Under the pieces are notes generated by a model. It was not told the DNA's origin. It saw only the letters and a program-made list of their open reading frames with translations, and did no database searches. 64,000 bases of DNA from Hesseltinella vesiculosa (lineage: Eukaryota; Mucoromycota; Mucoromycetes; Mucorales; Cunninghamellaceae), in the NCBI GenBank assembly GCA_002104935.1, contig MCGT01000058.1, forward strand, positions 1 through 64,000, given 5' to 3'. Position 1 is the stretch's first letter, and each line of letters starts with the position of its first letter. A program made the position numbers and the translations under genes. Shown here piece after piece: positions 22,151 through 34,386 of the stretch.

Positions 22151-23291
22151 ATGCAACTGTACCAGTCCTCATTATATCTGCTGCTACTGTTGATAGCACA
22201 AGTAAAAACTATCCTATCCGTTTTGCTGATGCTTGCATTCCTTATCACTTGTTTCTTTTTCATAGATCGCTGCGACCAGCCCCACTGTTTCTTCAAACGA
22301 CGTGAGTGTGGAGCCACCGGTTGAAAGCTATCTTGGCTATTTGAAGCGGCAAATCGTCAACGTCAATGTCAATGAACTACAGGTGAACCACGGAAAACGC
22401 CTGCCCATTCTTTGCTCCCTGGACGACTACTACTACGTGTTTGCTCATGTGCTGCCTCACAAACTCAAAACCATCATCATTGAACGCACCGCCGATTTGC
22501 ATACCCCTCCCGATCATATTGGTCGCCATGAACTATTTTACCATAAGCTGCATTCATTGCCTGCCTCGATCCAGCAGCAAGCCTTGCGTGCGCGGTTCCA
22601 GCTGGAACAATACTTGCGTCAAGTTCCCGTGCCAATCGATGACCTGCTCGCCCAACATCAGCTAGCTTGGGATGACCTGGGCCACCGTGTGCAACGCTTT
22701 CTGAATCTAATCGAGGAAAAATACCATTCCAATGACTTGCAAACGCCTGACCTTCAGCTCGCTTGGAACGACTACCACAGCGACATCAATACCATTCTGC
22801 GCCAACAGGTTGCCAACTACGACTCCTGGAAGTCCATGACTGACAAGGGCTTTGTGCAAGTTGCCACCACCTTTGGCCCCTTGCGACAGGTCGTCGAGGC
22901 CATTTATATTGATGCGCTTGATCAATCTGTGCGCGCTCTCAACGCTTTCAGTCGCCAAAATTCGGATCTGTACTTGGCTTGGCTGGATACCTTCTGGACC
23001 CAAGTGCAGCTGACAATGACAGACGATCGCCAGCCATCCACAACCTTGTCCGTCCATGAATTTGTACAAACCTGTCAGGACCGCCTGGATCAAATCACTC
23101 AGCAACGGCCGTCACTCTCCAAAGTGCGGTACGACGTTGACCAAACATGGCGGCACGTTGTGCAGGATATAAGCTATAGCCGATGGCAATGGCTCTATTG
23201 GACGGATCTCTGGCAACAAATCAAAGTTCATATTAAGAAACGAACCAAGGCATTCATCCGAGCCTTAGATCAACTTGTCCCTGATGAATAA
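22151..23291 (+). CDS. Secreted helical protein of unknown function
   Basis: A long frame (22266-23291) has no ATG at its head. A GT-AG intron (22202-22265) joins it to a short exon that starts with ATG at 22151 and encodes a clear signal peptide (MQLYQSSLYLLLLLIAQ), followed by IAATSPTVSSNDVSVEPP. The mature part is about 340 residues, very rich in Gln, Leu, Trp and Asp, with no cysteine cluster and no further membrane segment; it looks all-helical (LEQYLRQVPVPIDDLLAQH, WKSMTDKGFVQVATTFG). I do not recognise a family. The start choice rests on the spliced signal peptide. Confidence 0.7.
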
Positions 23292-23936
23292 TGATTCCCT
23301 CCCTCCCTGGTTTAATCCCATACCAGACACTAATATATAAAGTGCAGCCACATGGATCCATGTAGATACGCCCTATGCCATCCTGAGTATCGAAAAGAGA
23401 GAGAGAGAAAATAACGCTCAAGGAAACGTCCTTGCTTTGCCCTCTCACTTTTCGGCTTTCTTTTTCTCTCCATCCAATGCCTCATCCTGAAGCTCTATGC
23501 CCCGGCCAATTTCTCAGCGATGAGCAGCAACACAAGAGTACCAGAAAAAAAAAGATACTGGTGCACATCCTTTGCAAAAAATACACGTCTCCTAGCGTCG
23601 CGCGCCTTCTAAAGCGACGAAAAAAACACGTCAGGCGATGAAAAAAAAAAAGATGGTCCTTTTGGTAGACTTGGCTGATGTTTGAGAAATGGCGCCTTCA
23701 TCGTGAACAAAAGTAACATACTGTCCTTGTATAAGCTACTCAATGTCGTTTTCGCGAACAGAGAGAGGGAGCTCATCTTGAAAAAAAAAAAAAACCACGA
23801 TTTCAGACCTCCTCAGTTCACGACTTTTTTTTATTTTTTGCATCCGACAATCCTTTTCGGAAAAGTGCCATCCCTCACTCTCTACTTTTTAATTTTTACT
23901 TTGATTTCTCCCATTGGGCTTTCAGCTACGGCTCTA
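23292..23936. other. Intergenic stretch before the BIR gene
   Basis: No firm gene. A basic frame of about 54 codons from an ATG at 23477 (ends KRRKKHVRR) is probably chance. The right half is A/T-homopolymer-rich and should hold the promoter and leader of the BIR gene; no TATA box is evident. Confidence 0.4.
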
Positions 23937-26360
23937 ATGAATATTTTTTCAACCCGACTGGAAACTTTTGAAAAGCATAAATACCCTTGGCCGCATGGCG
24001 ATAGAGCAAATTACAGCACGATTAATGAAGTAAGACAGCAACAAGGACAAAAAGAGTGTCTTGATTCATGTGTTTTTACTTTCCAGTGTGCTTCTGCAGG
24101 CTTATACAATGTAGCGACAGCCGAACACCCTGATAAACTCAAATGCTATTTGTGCGATGTCGAAATGGCCGATTGGAAATCAGGCCAATCGCCTCTTGCA
24201 AGGCACTCTCTTGAATCGCCAGATTGCCCTTTTGTGATCCTCAACTTCCCCGGCAACCTGTCCAGTAGCCCAGCCATCGATGACGGTGACCACAGTACCC
24301 ATCCGGAATCTGACCGAATGATGCGTGCTCGGCTTGCCACGTTTAACAAAGACAATGCTTGGGAAACAAAAACAAAATCCAGGCCATCCCCAGCCAACTT
24401 GAAAGCCATTCAACTGGTACCTTGTTTTTTTTAAAAAACCTCCACTCACGCTTTTTTTTTTTTTTTTTAGATTGTCGATGCCGGTTTTATCTTCTTGCCG
24501 ACGATTACAAGTAGGACTCGCATGTTTTGCCCCTATTGTCATCTCACCATCGAAAAATACTATGCTGGAAAGCGTGGTGACATCATGTAAAGAGATAGAT
24601 CAGAGTCAAAAGCAACTGCCTCTCACTCGTTCATTTTTTCTTTTGATTTTGAACAATAGAAGCATTCATCGGCAACGGAGACCCAACTGCCCTTTTGTGG
24701 CACGACATACCCGAGTGGAAAATGAAACGGAACAGCTCATTAATCCTAGCAAGGTAAGAACGAAACAGGAACGATAATGCAGTCGAGAAGATCGTAAACC
24801 CGGGTTTTAATTTTGCGTAAAAGCGAGCCACTACAGAGACCAGATCTTCTACAGGATCACAGCAAAAACGTCGTCGAACCCAAAGTCAGCGCCAGACATC
24901 TACACCAGAACCGCCTCAGGATTTAGACAATGACCAGGAAAACCAGCAGGACCTTGATCAAAAATCAAAGTTTGACAGCGACGTTTGGGATTTCGCCAAG
25001 CAAAAGCTGGTCGAGCGAAAGCCGGCCCTTGCCACCCTCCTGTCTCGGCCAGGCACTGACACCAGTCGCTCCAGCTCGGCGTCAACTGATCATCATGTCT
25101 TGGTGTCCTATGGATCAGAGAAGAAAAAATACCACCGCCATGCCTTTTCCACCCCAATGCCGCCTACAGCACGACGTTCAAATCCCAGCAATATGCTTTT
25201 GTCCGAGCACTTGAATATCTCCAAGCATCGCCGTCCGGCAGACTTTGCCCGTCCAACGATTGCATCCCAGTCCAAGGGTCACACTTCAAGTCAACCAACC
25301 ACCCGAGGATCATCTTACGTAAGCATGAGAGAAGAATTAGTCGACCGACCTTGGTTTTACTTAACTTGCCCTCTTTCTTTGAACAATCTAGTCACAAGCA
25401 AGGGACACCTCTAGAGCGCAAAGAGACAAAGGCAAGGCGCCAGCAACTGAGGAGCTACCCCATCCGGTTCCTACAACGCTACCTAGGACCCGCTCCTACC
25501 AACAAGACTCATTGAAAACGGCAGATGGCATGCAGCCTCCTCCTGGACGGTCATCTGAACCTGTACGTACCACGAATGGACATACTTCACAGCAGCCTTC
25601 CTTTTCGCCGCCGATGTCAGCCAGGCATATCCCAATGCAATCCACTCCTGTCAACAACCGATTCGGCCCCCCGCAGAGTTTTTTCTCCAGCTTGGCTGCA
25701 TCACCTATCCGCTCACGCGCCGACCCATTCATGTCTGGCCAATCCTCCCGTGCCTCGGACCCGCGCGCCACATTGTCGACCAATAAGCCAGTCCCATCTC
25801 GATACCCCAGCCGTTCCATGTTCTCTGGTAACCTTGATACGCCTATGCTGCAGCGAACTACAAGTGTCTTGTACACAGGCGATGTGGCCAAGGATATTGA
25901 AAACCAGTTCATGGCCAATCGTCGTCGGCCGCCCTCGCCCTCTCAACAGCCTCGCTCCTCCATCAACCCTGATGCCCAGTCTTCCTCTGTCAAAAAACCA
26001 AAACGGCCATCCGAGTCACCCGAGTCAGCCACCTATTCTGAGCCAGACGACGAACCTCGAAAGCCATTGCCGAAGCAGCCTGAGCCTCCACTTGTGCTCC
26101 CTCTTCGTGACAAAGGGGGACCCACTGCAGAGGCTCCTGCCGCCGCCGCCGCTCCAACGCAAACTCCTCCTTTTGGTCAGTTCTGGGACTGGTCCAAGCC
26201 ATTGACTGAGGAAGAGCTGAATATGACTGTTGAGGAATTCATTGAACACATGGCAGAAACTAAGACGGAGCAGATCAAGACCCAAGGCCAAGCTGCTATC
26301 GCTGAAGTTTGTAAACATGTCGTCGCTACTCGTCATTCTCTGCTTTCTATGGATCCCTAG
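23937..26360 (+). CDS. Bir1/survivin-type protein with two BIR domains
   Basis: Fungal Bir1 is the survivin-like subunit of the chromosomal passenger complex, acting at centromeres with Aurora kinase and INCENP. ATG at 23937. BIR 1 starts RLETFEKHKYPWP and, after a 57-nt in-frame intron (24030-24086), has zinc ligands in CYLC, H and CPF. BIR 2 starts ARLATFNKDNAW, continues after an intron with IVDAGFIFLP and CPYCHLTIEKYY, and closes in the next exon with HRQRRPNCPF, so its ligands are complete. A KRRR nuclear-type signal and a long Ser/Pro/Arg-rich disordered region follow. The protein ends with a predicted helix, WSKPLTEEELNMTVEEFIEH and about 40 more residues. About 750 residues in total. 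The terminal helix is plausibly the INCENP/borealin-binding part by analogy with survivin. It is repeated in the next gene. Confidence 0.88.
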
Positions 26361-26834
26361 GTGTCTCCTATCTTTCACTGTTCCCTCGTCTCGTTTCTTA
26401 AAGAAGCTCGATTGCTTGTTGATTTTTTTTTTTTTGATTAAAAACTTGACGTTTGCATTTGAAGCGAGAACCTTCCCTTCATTACAATAACTCATCATTT
26501 TTCTATCCTTGGCTTCGATACATTGCTTTTCTGCTATGCTTTGGCCATATGTTAACGTATTTTACATTACAATGGCCCCTTGGGCTCCACCTACCACAGG
26601 CATAAATGGCCGCAACAGTAGCAAAAAAAAAAAATGGCAGGCTCACTTCAGCCAGGAGGTTGGGAGCACAAAGGGAGCACGGATCAGTGAAAAAACCATG
26701 TCAAGAAATGAGACGATGTGCGGATTTTTATTTTATTTTAGAAAGGCGTTAAAAAAACCTCTCCCCTTCTTCCTGCCTGCTTCTTTTGAATATCCTGTGA
26801 ATCAAAAGAGTGAACATCAACAACCGAAACAAGC
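26361..26834. other. Spacer between the two Bir1-type genes
   Basis: 474 bases without a gene. A/T-rich, with one 11-A run; it should hold the 3' end of the first gene and the promoter of the second. No remnant of a BIR domain was seen in it. Confidence 0.4.
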
Positions 26835-29183
26835 ATGCCTCGTACTGGCAGAGTAATAGAGGAAAAGAATTCTGAGGCAACATTTATGCATTTATATTCT
26901 TCACTTCAATAGAAACGTGCAGCGACGAATGATCGACCTCTTGTTGGAACGCGGCAAAAGCATCGACAAATCCTACAAGAGCGAACGAATGACAAGCAGA
27001 AACAGACTCATGGCATTGACATTGATTCATCTTTGAACAATGAATGTCAGACCATGACGAACATTCGAAAGCAGCTGGTCCACCCCAATCTCACCAAACC
27101 AAGAGACAAGCGTGCTGATTCAATGGCGAAACGGTCAGGAAGCAATTCCTTGATCAACCATGACCCACCCAATAAGAGAGTTCACTTTCTCAATGATGCA
27201 CATGTGAATTACGAAAATTCGTTCAACGATGAATCACTCAGTGACCGCAATGAAAACCAGCGACGGGGCCGCACTACTGCTACTACGTCCAAGGATCGCC
27301 ACTTCGAAAATAACCCAGAAACCCAGCCATCAGTAAGTAAGAAAGGTGAAATGTCATTCCAGCTAAGCATTCCTTGCCTTAATTTTTTTTTTTTTCATGA
27401 TGATAGATACCTGGTGTTTCCTTGCCTCTCTCACACGCTTCCGATGAAGGTGTCATCATCCTTGTTGATGAAACACCGAGTCCTGAACGCCCCAGCCGTC
27501 TATACCCCTCTCTGCATCTACGATCCTATCGTACGCACTCTGTCAGTGATGACGCTTCCAAGAACCCAGCCAAAGCTGCACCGCTATTACCAAGGAACAA
27601 AGGAAACCCCATTGCCGTGGAAGGTCCATCGCCAGAGCTTAAATATCAAACCACCTTCAGCATCCCTCTCACCCAATCTTTCAGCGAGGTAAAACTCAAA
27701 AAGAAGAAGAAAAGCCGCCATTCGGACCGAATTGTTTAATTTTTCACTCATCTGTAGACGCAAGCCGCTACCAAATCCGATCACAAACAGAGCCCACCCG
27801 TACAACGAGACAAAGGGAACGCCCCTTCCATCAGATACGGGACCCCCTATCACATCACTGCCACCCGACCATACACGTTGACAAGCGTAAATGACAATCT
27901 GCAACTTGACCAAATGTTAATCATGAGTCCTTTTTTTTACTCAGCAGATGCGAGTTGCAGCAAAGGCAATCCCCACGGTATCGCGTGAAAAGAGAAAATT
28001 CAAGCCTGTGGAAACATCATGCTCCGCTTCCCCCAGTCATAGCAAACCCGGAGCCCAAATACCCACCTCGGTAAAAAAAATACAAGGCAACACAGTCTGA
28101 TTTTGGTGTAATCATTCATCATTTTTCTTTTTCGATCTTTAATAGATGCGAGATGCGACCAAATATATCCCAGTTATGGTAAGCAAAAAAGTAATGCCTG
28201 CAACTGCGCCGCTGCATCGTGCTGCACCATCTCCACCGCAACAGGCCAACAGGCAGGAAACCGACACAATTCCACGAACCAGCTCCCAGCATCAAACTCA
28301 GCAACGAAATGGCTATTGTCCTTCTGTAGCCATTACAGCCGCCCGCTCCCGCTCCTGCTCTCCATTAACCTTTTCTCAGCACGGTGATAGCACCACCTTG
28401 TCGAGGCAACACAATGTCGATACCCAGAACGCGAGCGAAGCCTATCAAACCATCAAAGATCGGGCAATAGCCAACAAATTGCAACCTCACTCACTTGCGC
28501 ACCAGCCACGAAATTCCCTCACCTCCAAAACCACTCCACTCCTCGGTGACAGACAGTTACCTAAAACTGCAACGACTCATGAGCCATCCAGAGACCTCCC
28601 CGTGCTTGTTGTTTCCCCCGCTCACCCTACATCGCCTGTGGATACTTCCGCTCAAGGACTTCCTTCAGAGACACACCTATCGGGTAAAACCAACCGTCCT
28701 GCTCCGAGGCTTGATATCAACGGATTCCCTACTACCCCCCTTACCTATCATACCGCAGCTGGACCACTCTCCTCTGGCAAGATACGACCCCTTGTTCAAA
28801 CGACTGTTCCTGCCGATTTCAAAGCTGGCCCCTTGCGACCAACATTTCGCAAGAAACCTCCGTTGAAACCCCCAGCCAATAGCAAGCTCCAGCACCCAGC
28901 TCAAGTGGTGATGACGGATGGCACCCCTTTATCCACCTCATTCACACCTCATGCTATCACTGCCACTCCTCCATGGACAAAATCTAGTCATATCCTTCCA
29001 GCGCAAACAAGCTGGACCAAGCCATTGACAGACGAGCAGCTGGATATGACTGTGGAAGAATATATCGAGCACTTGGCCGAAATCAAAGTCAAGCTGATAA
29101 AGGCCCAGGGCCAGACCGCGATTGCTTCTGTGTGGAAACAAGTAGGGGCCACCATGCATGCCATCACTTCATCTAAGCCATGA
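26835..29183 (+). CDS. Tandem relative of the Bir1-type gene lacking BIR domains
   Basis: ATG at 26835 (MPRTGR), an intron, then KRAATNDRPLVGTRQKHRQ from 26913 in the same phase. Further exons carry basic, Ser/Pro-rich disordered sequence; introns near 27333-27407, 27689-27757, 27890-27947 and 28072-28145 join in frame. About 640 residues. The last 55 or so residues (WTKPLTDEQLDMTVEEYIEH, AEIKVKLIKAQGQTAIA) closely match the end of the upstream BIR protein (WSKPLTEEELNMTVEEFIEH, TQGQAAIA). No zinc-ligand pattern of a BIR exists anywhere in it. Likely a duplication that lost, or was never given, the BIR half and may act in the same passenger complex through the shared helix; this role is inference. 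Confidence 0.72.
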
Positions 29184-29529
29184 CCAAGATTTTCAATGTC
29201 GGTTTCCTCGCTTCTGGTACTCTCAGACAATGACGTCTATGTGCTCCAATAAAGAAATTTCCTTTTTAAACTGCCATCTATCCTTACGAGTAGAATCCAC
29301 GTTACATCGATTCTTTCATGTATGAAGTCTGTGAAAGGGTGGATGATCTTTTGTGCGATAGCCCAGTTTTTTAATAGTAATGAAGCTCTATTTAGAAATT
29401 TTCTGCTTATTTTGAAGAGGATGCATATTTTTTATTTATTTTAAAGAACACGTAATATCAGCCCTCTTTTTTTTCTTTTTTTTTTTTTTTACTTTGTAAT
29501 TATTTATCCTTGGTTGACACGAATTGAAA
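29184..29529. other. Intergenic stretch before the monooxygenase
   Basis: 346 bases, A/T-rich with long T runs just before the next start. No gene, repeat or clear promoter box seen. Confidence 0.4.
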
Positions 29530-31540
29530 ATGGTATCCCGGCATGAAATCAACACTAGCAACGGTGAACTCCCTGCGTTTGAAGACAAGTCTATTGAAAA
29601 GGTGATTCAAGAAGCTGAAGACGTGGCCATTGCTGCCCTCAACGATCCGTACCGCTTTGAAAAGCCAATCAAGCATGTCGCAGTCATTGGAGCCGGTGCC
29701 TCTGGTGTACGCACTGGCAAACGCCATAGCACGTGATGTTCATAGTCCGACCTTTTTTCCTCACATTCTATTTTTTTTTTATTTGTAGTTACCCACGGCC
29801 AGAGCTTTACAAGACCAAGGTATTGAAGTCACCATCTTCGAACGAAGCAATACCGTTGGCGGCAATTGGTAGGTCGTTTGTGCGGAATTGATAAAGCTGG
29901 GATCAGCACGGGTAATCATTCTCGGCGCCAACCTTAATCTTTTTTTTTTTTTTTTTTTTTTTGCACAGGGCATTCTCCAAGCATTGGCAAGATTTCCCTC
30001 AAGTTCCCGACTCGGTCAATGAAGAGTTGAACTTCAAGAGAGATAGTTACCCATTGCCGGAGGTGCCTGAATTTTTGGAGTCGTCATCACCTGTGCTTGT
30101 CACTGAGGAAGTCCAGCGATACCTGGCCAACCGCCACCAGCCACCTACCGCTTGCTATTTGGATCTGTTCAACAACACCCGTGTGCCTATGCTCGGCTCA
30201 CTGACGTTTCCATGGCCAAAAGGTACACCGCCATTTGTACCTCACACCAAAGTGCATCGTTACTACCAAGACTTTGCTGAACACTTTAACCTGACGCGCT
30301 GGATTCGGTTCAACACCGTCGTCGACAAGATGGTCAAAGACTCTGACGCTGAGCACCCCTGGAAACTGTCGCTTACCGAAGCTGTCCACAGCAAGGACGA
30401 GAACAACCAGCCTCAAATTCAATTTATCAAGTCTGAGCAATCCTTTGATGCGGTTGTCCTTGCGACTGGCGCCCATCATGACGCCTTTGTCCCTCATCTA
30501 CCGGGCCTGGCCGAATTCCAAATCGCCTTCCCTGATCGTGTTTTCCATGCCAAGCAATTCAGAGACCCGCACACCTATACTGGCAAGGTAACACAGGATC
30601 AAAAATGAACGGGCTGAAACTTTGGTGGAACTCACCCGATTTATTTTAAATCTTTAGCGTGTCTTGGTGGTGGGCCACAATGTGTCTGGCATGGACATTT
30701 CTCGCCTGGTCAGCCGAGTGGCTGACAAGGTTTACCTGTCATTCCGCGGTGAATTTGAATCGCCCGTGCGCATCTTACGAATCGTCCGTGACACGCTTCC
30801 TGACTCGGTGATCAAGGTGCCTTACATTCAGCGGTTTGGCTCGCTGGATGGGAATGGCAATGCCAAGGCCGACGGTACCATCCAATTGGTCGATGGCACG
30901 GTGCTGGACGATGTGGACGTGGTGATTTTTGCTACTGGCTACCGAAGCAAGATGCCTTTTCTCGGAGATATGCGCACAGCTGATCCTGCCTTGGCCACCA
31001 CTCCTGGCAAAATCGTGTTCGGTGACATGCCCTCGTCGATCACCAACACCTTCAAGTAAGTTTTGTCCTCCCCGAAAAATAGCTCACGTTGTGGTCACCC
31101 ACTCCTCTTTTTGGTCATTCATCGACAGGGACGTGTTTGTGATTTCTGATCCCACCATTGCCGTTGTGGGTTTCACGAGTTTTATTCCTTCCATCTTATC
31201 CTATGATCCTCAAGCCTATGCTGTCGCTCGTGTGTGGTCTGGAAATGCTTTCTTGCCAAATGTAGAGCAGATGGTGGCATTACCCAAGCAACAAGGTAAA
31301 CCCTGTGCGCCTTATTTGTATGGTGGGCTGGCGGAACGCCGTCGAGCTCACAGCATCCTCGGTTGGCTCAACTACCATGCCAACCAGCTCAACCCTGGTC
31401 TGCCAGTCCTGCAAGCCCCTCCCGAAGAACAAGATGCCCTTTGGGAACATTCCTTTGTCAACTGGAACGAACACATTCTGGATCAAGAGCGCCAAGTCAA
31501 TGAAAGAAGAAAGCACCGGCTCCAAGATACATCCAACTAG
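29530..31540 (+). CDS. Flavin-containing monooxygenase (FMO-like)
   Basis: FAD- and NADPH-dependent oxygenase acting on soft nucleophiles (N, S) or ketones. ATG at 29530. The FAD Rossmann motif VAVIGAGASGLPTARAL is assembled across an intron with donor GTACGC; an ERSNTVGGNW segment follows, split by another intron. The NADPH-binding motif is RVLVVGHNVSGMDISRL, with GHNVSG in place of the usual GxSxSG, and the typical FATGYRS lies in the C-terminal third. The FMO fingerprint is loose (FPDRVFHAKQF before the second Rossmann fold). Five exons, about 600 residues, no signal peptide or C-terminal anchor seen. Stop at 31538-31540. Confidence 0.9.
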
Positions 31541-31728
31541 CACTGCTCGCAGTTCACACTAGACTCCCCCTCCCCTCTCCCCACCTCTTCACATTTAAAC
31601 ATGAAATAAAATGATTGGGCGTCGTCTTTCGTCACTTTTCTGACAGATGAAAAATGAAATCTAAAAAGTTGTATATAAAAAAAAAAGTATGCTACAAAAA
31701 TGGAGATATATAAAATAAAGTGGAAGTT

Positions 31729-32631
31729 CTACAAGGTGATTTCTCCTTCAACAGCACGAGCTTCCAAACCAAGTTGATCCAAACAGGTGTTGTATCGAGA
31801 TAAATCCTTGGTCTTCAAGTAACGCAGCATTTTGGCTCGCTTATGCACCATGGTACGCAATTGTCGCTGGTTGTGCTTGTCCTTTGAGTGTTGCTGGAGA
31901 TGAGAATGCAAGTTGTGGATGCGGACAGTCAGGATGGCAGCTGTGGCACACAAAAAAAAAGGGGGAGTCAATCTCAGCCTGGTCAATCAATTCCTTCAAC
32001 AGCATTTTTTTTTTACCTTGGACTTCAGGACTACCAGTATCACCATCAGATTGTTTGAACCAGTCAACAGCTTTTTGGATGTTCCAGAGTTGCACAGCTT
32101 TGGCATTGCCATTTTGGAGGCTGATGATCTTTTGCAGAGTTTCGATCTTTTCTTGTTCGTGTTTAAGAGCATCATCCACACCACCGACGGCTGCCAAATG
32201 GTTCTTTTCCACAGTATCACGGGGAGTTTGCTCGAACAAGATGCGTTGATCATTCTCGTTCAAGAAGTGTTGGTACAAGTGTTGGCCACTGTTGTAAGCG
32301 CTAGCAGGCGTTTGCAGGGTGTCGAAGAAAGAGGTGTGGCGGGACACGATGGGCGAAGGTTTGCTGCTTTCATACTCTGCTAATCGGCTGGCCCGTCTGG
32401 CCAGGTTTTCCTTCTTGACTTGCTTAGGATGCTTTTTGGCCAGTGCTGATGCTGATCCATGGAAGCCTCGAACCACTAACAAACAAAACAAAAAAAAAAG
32501 ATACAAAGATAGATCAATCGTCTGGCCCAGATCTAACCTTGCCTGCATGTTGCACTCTCGTAGTTCTCATTGCAAGTCGACAACTTACCCATACGGCTCC
32601 ATTGTTGAGGTTGTGTACTGCGAGCAAACAT
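31729..32631 (-). CDS. Mitochondrial ribosomal protein uS15m
   Basis: Small-subunit mitoribosome protein of the bacterial S15 family. The first exon (ATG at 32631, MFARSTQPQQWSRM) is joined by an intron to VVRGFHGSASALAKKHPKQ, giving a basic, Arg/Ser-rich N-terminus typical of a mitochondrial presequence. A long N-terminal extension of about 170 residues precedes the S15 core: WFKQSDGDTGSPEVQ, an intron, then AAILTVRIHNLHSHLQQHSK, KDKHNQRQLRTMVHKRAKML and YLKTKDLSRYNTCLDQLGL. DTGSPEVQ and the HxxRKRxL-like helix are diagnostic. About 260 residues, comparable to yeast Mrps28. Stop at 31729. Confidence 0.92.
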
Positions 32632-32815
32632 GACTAGTACAATTAAAGGAATATCGTAGACACAGAAACGAAGAAGAAGAAAAAAAAAACAAGAGCAAAA
32701 AAAGCGAAGGAAAAAAAAATGCTGCTTTTTTCGGACAAGCCCGGTGACTGCCATCTTCGCTCTGAAACGCTTTGCCCGTTTTTTTTTTCTTCTCCTCGCC
32801 CTTTTCCTTTACACA
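32632..32815. promoter_or_regulatory. Shared divergent promoter, uS15m and PPX1
   Basis: Only 184 bases separate the ATG of uS15m (minus) and that of the polyphosphatase (plus). The interval has A/T homopolymers on both sides and no TATA box, so both genes are probably driven from one nucleosome-free region. This is inference from spacing. Confidence 0.5.
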
Positions 32816-34042
32816 ATGTCCATTCCAGCCTTTTTAGAAACTGTTGCTACTAGATTAGCTTCCGATAGAGATAATACCCATGTTGTTCTTGTAAGTGGAA
32901 ACGATTCTGCTGGTAACGTAAGCATTTGCCTCTTCTGTTCTCTGTCCCTTTCACCACCCTTTCACCTCTAACTCCATTGTCATAAACTCCTTTTAGACTT
33001 AGATTCCATCATTGCATCTCTTTTATTTGCTTTTCTGAGCGATCGACGTCAAGACGAAGCATCCCAAACGCTTTTTGTGCCATACGTCAAGGTGCCGTTT
33101 GCCGATCTTGCACTGCGCCCTGAAGTGGGTTATGTCTTTGACCGTGCAGGCATCAGCACGACCAGCTTGATATGCGCCGATCGTGCGCGTCTCGACGAGG
33201 TCTCACAGCTGGAGATTGCCATGGTCGATCACAATCGATTGACGCCTCCCCTCAGTGATCTCACCAGCGCCAGAGTCATCAGCATCTTGGATCACCATGT
33301 CGACGAAGGCTGTTATCCGGATGCCTCGCCTCGTTGGGTCGAAATGGTCGGCTCGTGCACATCACAAGTCCTTCTTTACTTTGAACAGGAGCTGAAGACG
33401 CTGAGCAAGGAAGACATGACGACGCTCGGCACTCTGGCTCTTGCACCCATCTTGGTCGACTCTGTTGGCTTGCGCTGGGAAATGGGCAAAACTACTCAAA
33501 AGGATGTGGATGCCTTTGGTCTTGTCGCTCCGTTTGTGTTTGGGACAGTCGATACCCAGGCAACGTCGGTGCGGGCCTACTACAACAAGATCGAGTCCGT
33601 CAAATCCCAGATCGACCACCTGAGCTGCCGCGACTTGTTGCGCAAGGATTACAAAGAATGGGTCGTCAATGGCTACCGAGTAGGCACCAGCGCCATGTCC
33701 TGGTACCTGCATGGCTGGTTGGACCGCGACGGACAGGAAAAAATCGTCCATGAAGCGTACGCCTATGCAGATGAACGCAGCCTCGACCTGGAAATCGTCA
33801 TGACCTCCTACGACCATGGCAAGGATAGCGATGATGGCAAATACCAGCGTGAAATGGCCTTTTTTGTCGTCAATGAGAAGCTTCTGTCCATCAAGACCAC
33901 GATCGAAAACGACGCTCACGTTGGCCTCTCACCCCTTATCCCATCCGGTGATCATCGCGTCGGCTTTTACTCGCAAGCCAACATCAAGCTCTCCAGGAAA
34001 CAGATCTGGCCCATGGTCCAGGCCCTTTTGGAACAGCTCTAG
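32816..34042 (+). CDS. PPX1: Exopolyphosphatase, DHH/DHHA2 family (Ppx1-like)
   Basis: Releases orthophosphate from the end of inorganic polyphosphate chains. ATG at 32816 (MSIPAFLETVATRL). The intron is 32913-32995 with donor GTAACG; this choice rather than the nearby GTAAGC restores GNDSADLDSIIASLLFA, the first DHH-family metal motif. Other motifs: VDHNR, ILDHHVDE (the DHH signature) and PILVDSVGLRW. The DHHA2 part includes KDYKEWVVNGYRVGTS. About 380 residues, as in yeast Ppx1, without a targeting signal, so probably cytosolic. Confidence 0.92.
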
Positions 34043-34386
34043 AGGTCCCCATCATCAATGATGCTCTTTTTATTTATTTGTCTGTGCTATCTGAAAATAA
34101 ACATCTGCTTTCCACACCATGCATGTCGGATGCTGAAATCCACAGGAGATTTTGACCAAAGCCTTGCTATGAAAGCGTCGCTTTCCAAGAAGCCTAGTTA
34201 GCAGAGCACGAGGGCATAAATAAAAGCCTAGCCTTGACAGACATGCCTTGACCATGGAAAAAAAAAAAAAAAAATGTCGGCCACTGTGGCGGGTAAAAAA
34301 TGAAAATCCAGGGAAGTCCTGAGCGACGCCAAAACTTTCTTCTTTTTTTTTTTTGTAGCTTCAGCTTGCATCAAAACGTATCATCG
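34043..34386. other. Intergenic stretch before COG6
   Basis: 344 bases with a 15-A run and a 12-T run close to the COG6 start. No gene or repeat seen. Confidence 0.4.

Noticed and set aside
22302..23291. GTG start for the secreted protein
   Set aside because: Non-ATG; a consensus intron links the frame to an upstream ATG exon encoding a signal peptide.
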